Source: Nephrocerus scutellatus (Eukaryota > Arthropoda > Insecta > Diptera > Pipunculidae). From it: a DNA stretch of 64,000 bases. Shown here piece by piece: positions 55,390 to 64,000 of the stretch. The first letter of the stretch is position 1, and each line of letters opens with the position of its first letter. Position numbers and translations under genes: made by a program. Below the pieces are notes generated by a model. The model ran no database searches, was not told the origin of the DNA, and saw only the letters and a list, made by a program, of their open reading frames with translations. The stretch covers positions 117,531,908-117,595,907 of the forward strand of contig OX352763.1 in the NCBI GenBank assembly GCA_947095585.1, read 5' to 3'.

Positions 55390-57480
55390 CTATTATTCGT
55401 ACATGTACATTTTTCTCCTACCAACTGATGTCACATTAATTTTCACACTGAGTTGGTGTTAAATTGTGAATGAAATCGAAATTCATTGATCGAGATCGTG
55501 ATCGTGATCAATAGAAGCGCAGCTGTTCACTTTAGTTTGCCAATTGTCGTCGTCACAATAATTCACTCTTATTTCCTATTTATTTCTGAGATAACGTGCG
55601 CTTTCCAGTTTCAGCAATTCAGTAGACAATTGTGTCACAAAAGCCAACACGAAATCCCAACTGTCATATATTAGATATATGAAAACAAGTTTCAATTTCA
55701 CTTGCAATTAATTATAAATAAATCTTTGTCCAATAATTGGCTGTCTGCCAATAGTGAAATGGTAGCTGGTTTCTCCAAATTGATAAAAAAAAGCAAACTC
55801 CTGTCCGCCTATTGGGGAGAATTCCATTTTATCAATCTGCATAAATCATAACGTTACAGATACTTCTTCAATGTATAATTAACTAATTAACTGACGCGAT
55901 CGCAATCGCAAATAAATGCCGCAGAATTCGTCAGTCTGTGCGAAATATGTGTCGGGTGCGTGTATCCTGTTTTGTATCTTACTATGAGTACTCTACGCAT
56001 ACATTGAAAAACAATGCAACAAATATTCCTAAATCAATTCCTCAGAAAGGCGACCACAATTCACCTTATAAATTAGTTACCCTGTCCCATTGCAGTGCCT
56101 GTGGTTAGCCTAAAGCGTGTGCATCCATGTATCTCCATTCACTTTCGATCTTTTTCAATGTTGCAGCGAGCATCAAACATCAACAGTAGCTGTAGTCGAT
56201 CGGTTGGCCTTTAATTAGACTCTGGTCTCCGTCGGGAGTCTCTATCCACTGCATTACACACAAAACCATTTACTAAGCATTCTCCGAAAATTCCTCTGCG
56301 TAATAATTAATTTGCTTTTCTTGTTATGAGCTTGGCGCTTGGAAGAGTGCGTATACAGCGTACCAACAAATGCACTCCATGTGTTGTGTTCCGTTTAAGT
56401 GCTTGCTGGATTGGCGTTTGCATTGGAGGCTTTTCAGCTGAATGGAAACGGTCGGTTGGATGCGATGATAAACAACAACTTCTGACGTATGAATATCAAT
56501 GCCGCTACTATAGGCGTACTGTACTGACAACTGTTTTTATGTACTTGTACTGAAAATCGAAAGAAGAGTACTATTGGATCAAATGATCCTTTTTGGATTC
56601 CTTAACAAGTAACTTCTTACTCCACCCATGAGTCTCCACCAAAATATTCTCAACTCAATAAACGTTTGTTCGTTATTCCGCAACTTATGAGAAAGTATGC
56701 TCGCAATTTATGAAAAAGTATCGCAGATATTTTTGTCGATGCGCTTATATTTTATCTAAATTTAGCATCTTCTTACACTGATGCACTCGTATTTTAAAAT
56801 TAAAATTTGGATATTTTAACGATCACCTCTCATGAATGCATTTATTTTTGTTAGGCGAATCTTACAATCTTCTATTATGTATTAAGCAATGAGATTGCTA
56901 TTGCCAATTATGCATTGGCATTTGTGTTTGTATTAGTGTCAGGTAAACTGAAGATGTTCTGTATCTAGTTTAATCATTTATCTGTGTAGGTTAAGTAATT
57001 TTTGTTTTAAATTTAATTTGAAAGTGAACTATTTTTGTCTGGATCTTGCGATTGTCGGTCAAATAAAAGATTCGCCATTCCATTGCTGCACGCAGAAACG
57101 TCACATTCATGTCACTACAAAAGCGCTATCAATAAAAACGTTTGCCAATTTGGTAACAGAGAACAGCAAATTAATCAATCAATCGAGAAAATGCCTAGCT
57201 ATTACCAGATACATTACAAGCACAAACGTTTCGCGCAGCTTGACCACTTTTTGCTAATTCACTTCTTGCTTTTAATAAGATTTTTATTAGTCTGATGTTT
57301 GACGACGACTGTTACACTAACATTACTTGCACTGAATGATAATCGATTGATCACTCAACTTTTAGCTTCCACCCGAGGGTGTATTAAAAAGGTTGCGCCC
57401 TGATATACAAATATATACTTCTTCCATTTTATTGCCCAATATTCCAAGAGTGACTCTGCCAAGTTTAATTTCTGTGTTGC
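55390..57480. other. No recognisable feature
   Basis: No gene or element recognised. Frames 57018-57295 overlap in two phases and are probably chance. Confidence 0.4.
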
Positions 57481-57789
57481 ATTTAGTTTGGATCACACAT
57501 GTGGTTAAGTGAGGCAAAGTGTTGTATTAACAACCACACTTTTATTCCTGTTGGAGCACAGGGCGAAATCAAATTCCTCCACGATCGCATATTCTGGATA
57601 TGAGCTTCCGTCAATACTGTTGACCTGCATTCTGTTCTTGATCTTCTAACTAGCCTTGCATCCTGATGATTCCCTTCGAATGATCGATTCGTATGTTGTC
57701 GTCTGATTTCCTCAGTGTGTGACCAATCTGGAGCCATTTTCGTTGCTTCATGTCTACACCTAATTTCGTCTACTGTCCACTGAACCACA

Positions 57790-58470
57790 TACCACATGCA
57801 ATTTTAGGTTCACAGACAAATGCAGCTCTAAATTCAATATCAACAAAGAAGTACGCTGACGGTGCGTTCTATCACCTACACTATTATTGATTGTTCTATT
57901 TTGGCAGTTCTCAATTCAGTACCAACAAAGGAGTACGACAAGAGAGCGTTCTTTCACCTACACTCTTTCTGATTGTCCTAGATAGTGCGTGATGAAGCAA
58001 ATTAATTTGGATGCGCCGATTTCAGAAGCCTAATGATCTCGTTACGCTGATGAAATTTGACGTATAATACCTACTTTTATGGAAAATAAATGGAAGCTTG
58101 ATTTAAGGTGATCTGTAATGGACAGAAAGTCGGATTGAGGGTGAATATGAATAAAACCAATCTGCTGAGAATTGGAACCCAAGTCCTGACTCCACTAACA
58201 ACTAATAACTCAAATAACGATGTACTCGTAACTAGACTCAACAAACTCAACATCTTCAACTCGAGTGTATAATCAGTAATTTCTCGCATCTTTAGAATGC
58301 AACGAAGCCAGTAATCTGGTAGAACTATTGGCAGACCATTTCCACGTTTCGCAGCCGTATTACAGACCGGATTTTATGTTAGATTCGAGGAGTTTTGTGT
58401 AGCGGTATTTGCTGGTTATCATTTTGTTATCTTCTGTAATCTTGATGAGGCCGCTAACTTTTCACACCAC
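57790..58470 (+). pseudogene. RTE-type LINE RT fragment with local duplication
   Basis: STNKGVRQESVLSPTLFLIVLDSA (read in parts, about 57917-57990) is RT motif B. KLIWMRR and an LRVNMNKTNLLRIGTQVL-like stretch (about 58135-58190) correspond to the region after YADD, which itself is deleted. An 82-base direct duplication (starting about 57826 and 57908) repeats the motif B region. Many stops. Confidence 0.6.
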
Positions 58471-58474
58471 CCTC

Positions 58475-59695
58475 GTATATAGTTCAATTCGTACAATGTT
58501 AAAAAAGCCTGTCGCAATTATCTTGTAGTACGACATTTGTTGCATCATTTTCAGTTGGGAAACTGTCGTATTCCACGATTTTTTTACCGGAAAAAAGGTA
58601 GCAATTTTGCAATCTTGTTAATGCATAGAATGTATTATTTTCATAATTTACAAACAATTAGAAAATGTATGACAATTAGACGTTTTTGCTAACATTTGAC
58701 ACAAATATAATTTATCTACAAAAACTGAATGGAAAAGGAAAACATCAGCTCAAAACTAAAACAGCAGAGTGCGGGTGCTTCCTTGCAAAGAAAGTAAAAA
58801 TTTGCTTCCGTGTTTTTGAAATACATATCATAGCATTATGTCCGGTCCTTTAATCAAAACGACACCACAGTATCTAAAATGCTTATAAAATGTACCTAGG
58901 AACGGGATAGAGAACGGCGGAGTAGGCTAAATAGAGAAATAGAGAGAAAGAGCAGGAAAACGGACGAAATACGGAAAACAACATCAAAGGCAAAAAACAT
59001 TCACACAACAAGAATCGGACGTTTGATTTGTTCCGGACACCCTTTCCTTTTGGGGAGAAATATGGAAATTTATATGTCGGTTCTCAAATGAAAGAGCCTC
59101 TCATGGTCAATTTGATTGAAAAGAAATTTGTATAAATAACAAAGAATGATATATCAAAAAGATGAAAACTTTTTGTAGTAGGTGTGATTGGCACAGATAT
59201 ACAACTCGTACAAGTGATCACCCCCGCAGTAAGAATATAAATGGCACAATTAACACATCACAGCACACACGCAGCAGAGCCGTTTTCCAATAGACCACCA
59301 ATTTCCATTCACACCTGATTGGCAACGAGACAATGTGCAGTAATTATGATCAACCGAACCGAATGTGCGCTAGAGCTCTCACACAGATAGTGTTTGCGTG
59401 TGTGCGAGTGTAGTTTTAGTTGGACTTATAGCACGCGCTCATCAAAGGCGTCACAATAAATCGTCTTTTGAGGCTGTTAGCACTGACACAGTTTTTGAAT
59501 AAATTAGCACTTGCATGTGGGAAGTTCTAAATACTCGTTCGAGTACATATTGCAAAGCCAGATGTACAAGTAGATGCTTGTTCTTGTTGCTACACAGAAG
59601 AGAGCAATATTATGTAAGTGGTCTATCTATCAGTTGGCCAGTTAGGAGGGTCATACCAAAGCTGCCTTTATGCGACTAAGTTTTCCCCCTTTTTT
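58475..59695. other. No recognisable feature
   Basis: AT-rich sequence. A less AT-rich stretch with GTGTGTGCGAGTGTAG near 59400 could be regulatory, but I see no specific motif. Confidence 0.35.
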
Positions 59696-59701
59696 CTCTC
59701 T

Positions 59702-60900
59702 GAGGTAGGACTTTTGGGGGGTCTTTTGGTGGTCTTCGGGTGGATCTTGGGTTATCTAGGGGTCTGGAGGGGGTCTTGATGGGGTTTAAAGAGGGTTTTG
59801 AGTGGGATGTTGATGGGCTTTTGAGGTGGTTTTGAGGGCGTCTTGAGATAATGTTAAGGGGGTATGAAAGGGGGTACTTGAGGTGATCTTGAAGTTGGTC
59901 TTGAGAGGGTCTTGAGGGGGTTCTTGAAGCGTCCTGAGAATGGTCTTGAGTGGGTCTTGAGGGCGCTTTGGAGAATGGTCTTGTGGGAGTTCTGAGTGGG
60001 TCTTTAGAGGGTATTGAGGGAGTCTTAAGGAGTTATTGAGGAGGTCCTTAGACGGGTCTTCTTGAGGGTGGTCTTGAGGGCGGTTTACGGGAGTCTTGAG
60101 GTGTTCTTGCAGTGGTCTTGATGGGGGTTTGAGAGGGTCTTAACGAGGGTTTTACGAGGATCTTAAGGGAATCTTGAGTATTGTTGAGAAGGTTTGAGTG
60201 GGTCTTGAATATTAAGAGGGTTTTGTGGGAGTCTTAAGGGAGTCTTTAGCGGGGTTTTGAGGGCTTCTTAGGAGGGGACATGGTGTAGTCTTGAGGGAGT
60301 CTTCAGGGGGTCTTTATGGGGGTTTTGTGAGTGGTGTTGAGGCGTTTTAAAAGGATTTACAGTGTGGTCTTCAGAGTATCTTGAGAGGGTCCTGAGGGGG
60401 TGTTAAGGTAAGCTTAAGAGTATTTTGAGTGTGGTCTTTGAAACGTTTTGAGTGAGTCTTAAGGGTTTTAAGGTGGTACTAATGGGTCTTGAGGGGGTCT
60501 TAAGGTAATCTTAAGGGAGTATTAGGGTGGTCATGGGTGTTTTACGATGGTCTTGAACTGGTCTTGGTCTTGAATGTGGTTTGACGATGGTCTTGATGGG
60601 GTTTTGGGAGAGTCTTGGATGGTGTCTTGAGAGGGTCTTAAGGAGGCCTTGAGGTAGTCTTGAGGGGATCTTTAGAGGAGTTTTATGGGGATCTTAAGGT
60701 GTTTTTTATGGAGTCTTGAAGGTGGTCTTGAAGGGGTCTTGGGGTGGTTCCAGTGGGGTCTTTAAAGAGGGTCTTGTAGGCGGTCGTCCGAGTGGTCTTG
60801 ATGGGGTTTCTAGAGACTCCTTTGTGGTTCCTTTCGGGGTCTTTTGGGAGTCGTTTGAAGGTCTTTTGGTGGTATTTTTGGGGTCTTGTGGATATTTGTA
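59702..60900 (+). repeat. G-rich TCTTGAGG minisatellite (main array, 1.2 kb)
   Basis: About 50-60 degenerate units of GGGGTCTTGAG spaced roughly 15-25 bases apart. The strand bias is extreme: almost all G and T on the plus strand, few C. Open frames inside it (60716-60901 plus, 60683-61054 minus) are by-products of the repeat. Runs of four or five G could form quadruplexes. The same unit occurs at 2.5-2.9 kb and, reversed, at 38.5 kb. Confidence 0.9.
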
Positions 60901-60904
60901 ATTT

Positions 60905-61530
60905 GTAATATTTGAGGCTTAAAAAATAACCTAATTTAAAATAACCACGCTTAGCATTTGACGAAATTTTAATGTGGTCATAAACCTCAAATCTTAGCGT
61001 GGTTCTGGTTTCAATGGTCAGGAAAAAAACATAAATTAAAGATTTGATAACCAAGTGATATTTTTGTTTTGTGAAGTTACAAATTTTTGTGTGTTATTTG
61101 TGATGAGTTCAGTGTCAACCCTTTTTTCTTCAAATACCTTTTTTATGCGATTTTTTCGTAACCTTCGAAGGTAGCCCGGGGCCTTATCCACATTTGCATT
61201 GTTAGCAGAACGGAAATTAGTGTATGGATTGAAAATTACAAAATAATTAAATAATATTCTCGGTTGGTATTGACAGTGTGGATCCTTTTAACATGGGAGG
61301 CAATTTTCCGCAGTTGTTTTGCTAGAATTTAACGATAGTCCTTTTCTACCACACCACTACCGCAGCACTTAGAGATTTGCTAGACGAGTTGTTTGTTTGC
61401 TGATATGTCTGTGTATGTGTGTGTCTCACTTGATCTGACTTCTTTACAGGCAGGGATCCATTGGTCAAACCTATTGGCTGAGTTAAATTGCCTTCATTTG
61501 TAACACATTGTAAATTCAAAGCCAAGAGAA
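60905..61530. other. No recognisable feature
   Basis: Nothing recognised in this stretch. Confidence 0.4.
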
Positions 61531-61532
61531 TT

Positions 61533-61790
61533 ACACGACGTGGCTTTAGTGGTTAATGTGTCGAAATTCTGAGGTTCGAGATTCAAATCCCAAAAGCACT
61601 ACGGTCCCACCTCTAGCGAATGTCTGACAAACGTCCGAGAATAATAACTTGTCACGGAAAGCTTCTCAATTCGCCTTTGGGATATGGCATTCAACTATAG
61701 GTCCCTTCCGTTTGTGTGCAAAAATATAACACGCACAACACGAATGATCGCAAGAAGCTAGACCCTGGACCGCGTCGGTCTGTTGCGCAA
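61533..61790 (+). mobile_element. tRNA-derived SINE
   Basis: The head resembles a tRNA: a pol III box A-like TGGCTTTAGTGG at 61541-61552 and a box B GATTCAAATCC at 61580-61590, correctly spaced. The body includes AATAACTTGTCACGGAAAGC and GGTCCCTTCCGTTTGTG, the latter a common SINE body motif in insects as I recall it. A truncated inverted copy lies at 1135-1242. Such elements are copied by LINE machinery. Confidence 0.7.
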
Positions 61791-61794
61791 AATA

Positions 61795-63305
61795 TTATGA
61801 CTTTTATAAACTCTGACTTTCAGTAATGACCTGCACTCTGGGCTACAACATTCACATCTTGTAACAATTGACATTTGCACATGCATGTCGCATTCACTCT
61901 TACAATATGGTAATGATCCTGCGTGCAAATTACAATAACAAAATATGTCAAGTTGCCAAGTAGTTGAAGGTGACATATTTATTGCTCCGAACAATTTAAA
62001 TTTTTCGATCTAAAGTGCGCTCCCCACCGCGGCGGTAGGTCTTTATTGGTGGGAAATATACACCAAAAAGTCATGTTAGCTGATTGTATTTTTAGGCTTC
62101 TCTTAGAGGCTGTTCTAAGCTTTCAATGAAATGTAAATTTCCATTAATGGAGCGGGGCATTTTTTGTTATGTGTCAATGTTGACTTCAAATCGATTTATC
62201 GCCACTGCAGGCAATAAGAGTCATATGCGTATAGCCCTCCTGTAAAGGCATGAAAGGAGCTACTTCCAAAAATGGAAATTATCTGTATGATCAATGTAAT
62301 CTTTCGTTTATTTTTAAGATAACTGCGTGTGTCATTAAGCGACACCACACCTACGTTTATACGGCGGCGATGGCGCCAGTACCCAACTGATGAACTCAAT
62401 TGAATCCGTAATAACTTATGCGGCACGTTGAGAATTTTCAATTCTGTTAATGAAATAATTACGCGATCATAAATTACAACGATCTATCCATGCTAATTGC
62501 AGTAACATGCGCTTTTACGTTAAATAACTTCTGTTTTAACGTCCGACGATGGTGTGAGATGCATTTTCAATCGTTGTGTTATTGTCAAGAGTTTAAGGTG
62601 AATTCATTATACGTTTAGTATAAATCAGTTTAGATTTATTGGACGTAATGTTCTGACTAATTGACAGGCACATATTTGCTTCTCAATCTGACACTAATAG
62701 TTAAGCGAGATTGAAAGTTTGAACCGCAAATGGTTAGGAATACATAATAAACTTTTTTAAATGTTTGCCATTTAGAGTTTTTTACTACTATAGTTGATAA
62801 TTAATATGAATTTGAATACTTTATTATTAACTTGAGAAAGAAAGGCGAATAGAAAAGGATTTATTACCAAACTATATGCATAGAAATACCTTAAAGCAAA
62901 TCGTGTTAAAATGCCCTTTTAAACGTCTTTTTTATTACTCTAACCAATTAGGCAAATACACTTTATGAATGTAATGCAAAATGAATGACTAAAATGCATT
63001 CGTCAAAATATATTTCGTTGTGCGTATCCATTCCTAGCAAGGCTGTCTGTCCCATCGATTGTCGGCGAACACAATAAATACAACAAAACATAACAACAAC
63101 AATCACAAAACCATAACCGAGAACAGAAAATTGACATTAAAACAATTTGCATGCCAATGAATTGAAAGTAATTTTTGCCGGCCACAAAATTCAACCGAGC
63201 ACCATACTACTACCCCTTAAAAAATAAAACACGAAAGAGCGGTGCAATCGCAAAAAGGACACCTTGAAAAATTTACTGAATTTTCGATTTATTTGCTCGT
63301 AATGA
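61795..63305. other. No recognisable feature
   Basis: AT-rich sequence without a recognisable gene or element. Confidence 0.4.
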
Positions 63306-63309
63306 CAAA

Positions 63310-63750
63310 TTCCTGATAATTGTATGGCTGATGAACTCGCCAAACATGGAACTACACTACCCCTTTTGCATGAATATGGTTCACTAGGCATGCCGATCGC
63401 TACGTGCAAGCTCATGCTTAAACGGGATGCTATAAAAAAAACTAAATATAGATACAACTTGCATATCAACGAAGCAGATCTGGCTCAAGCTAGATCCGAA
63501 ACGCTCCAAGTGTTTGATATCTCAAAACAGACTGCACATTAGTGCCACTATAGATGTCATAACTGGACACTGTCTCATAGGCAAGCATGCAGAAAGACTA
63601 GGAGTCCTTTCCAACTATTTCTGCAGAAGCTGCATGGATGAGAAGGAAGAGGAAACCACTTTCCTATTGCTAGACTATTGCGCTTCAGTGGACAGATTAC
63701 TTTGCTGGAGACCCGGTTGTAGAGCCACAAATGATGAACATGAATGACAA
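63310..63750 (+). pseudogene. I/LOA-type LINE C-terminal remnant
   Basis: MADELAKHGTTLPLL (from about 63324) is the end of RNase H, where the final acidic residue of the family sits. DVITGHCLIGKHAERLGVLS and FCRSCMDEKEEETTFLL (about 63550-63670) are the Cys/His-containing C-terminus. One frameshift near 63530 separates the two. The 3' end at 63712-63747, CCCGGTTGTAGAGCC then ACAAATGATGAACATGAATG, matches the tail of RTE-type copies at 32.1 and 39.5 kb. The upstream RT part is missing. Confidence 0.75.
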
Positions 63751-64000
63751 ATTAGCTTTTTAAGTTTTCCTTTTAAAAAACAATTTTATTAGAGATTAGG
63801 GCAGGGCAGTAAGCAACCAAATCTTATAAAGATATTGCTTGTCATTTTCAAACATACGATCACTTAAAACATATCAAGTGAAGAATCAGCACAGAAATGA
63901 ATATGAAAAAAGCGCAGGGCTACAACATCAACCTACACCAGCTACCATGTAGTCCTGTTACCATTTTGCACAGTGGGATGATATAATACACACTGAAGTT

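Noticed and set aside
60683..61054. Open frames of 61 and 123 codons in the 60.7-61.0 kb region.
   Set aside because: They are translations of the G-rich minisatellite and its flank, so the length is due to lack of stop codons in the repeat.

Overview
The window looks like nuclear DNA of an insect, most likely a dipteran. It is AT-rich, has spliceosomal introns with GTAAGT-type donors, and is dominated by decayed non-LTR retrotransposons of the kinds common in insects. No rRNA gene, functional tRNA gene or CRISPR array was seen.

One host gene can be supported. Seven minus-strand exons between 300 and 14471 each encode one complete six-cysteine LDL-receptor class A (LDLa) module. Where both splice sites are clear the exons are symmetrical, phase 1 to phase 1, and all seven join in one open frame. 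The Thr/Pro-rich linker and repeated LDLa modules fit a large extracellular protein such as insect perlecan (trol), but no diagnostic perlecan domain is visible. The 5' part of the gene lies above 14.5 kb or outside the window; the 3' part lies below 300.

The rest is mostly mobile DNA. (i) An RT plus RNase H LINE family (I/LOA type) has at least seven broken copies: 4.8-6.4, 10.9-12.8, 15.0-15.5, 27.3-28.8, 39.0-39.5, 42.5-43.7 and 63.3-63.7 kb. (ii) RTE-type LINEs include one with an intact 998-codon ORF (32817-35813) and several fragments. (iii) Jockey/CR1-type LINEs lie at 1.3, 7.4-9.1, 18.7, 20.8, 26.3, 48.4 and 54-55 kb. (iv) There are DNA transposon pieces: an internally deleted mariner at 47 kb, a second transposase tail at 21.4 kb, a 550-bp long-TIR MITE at 43.7-44.3 kb and a 159-bp foldback MITE with an 8-bp target duplication at 51.4 kb. 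(v) A solo LTR with an ATAT target duplication spans 50790-51584. (vi) There are two copies of a tRNA-derived SINE. (vii) Several minisatellites occur, including a G-rich TCTTGAGG array in three places.

The most unexpected item is at about 22.84-23.57 kb. It is a fragment of a bacterial group II intron: ribozyme-like sequence followed by a Shine-Dalgarno-like GGGAGG, then an ATG and the N-terminal part of a group II intron reverse transcriptase. One frameshift and a truncation have broken it. This suggests transfer from an endosymbiont such as Wolbachia or Rickettsia, unless the assembly is chimeric.
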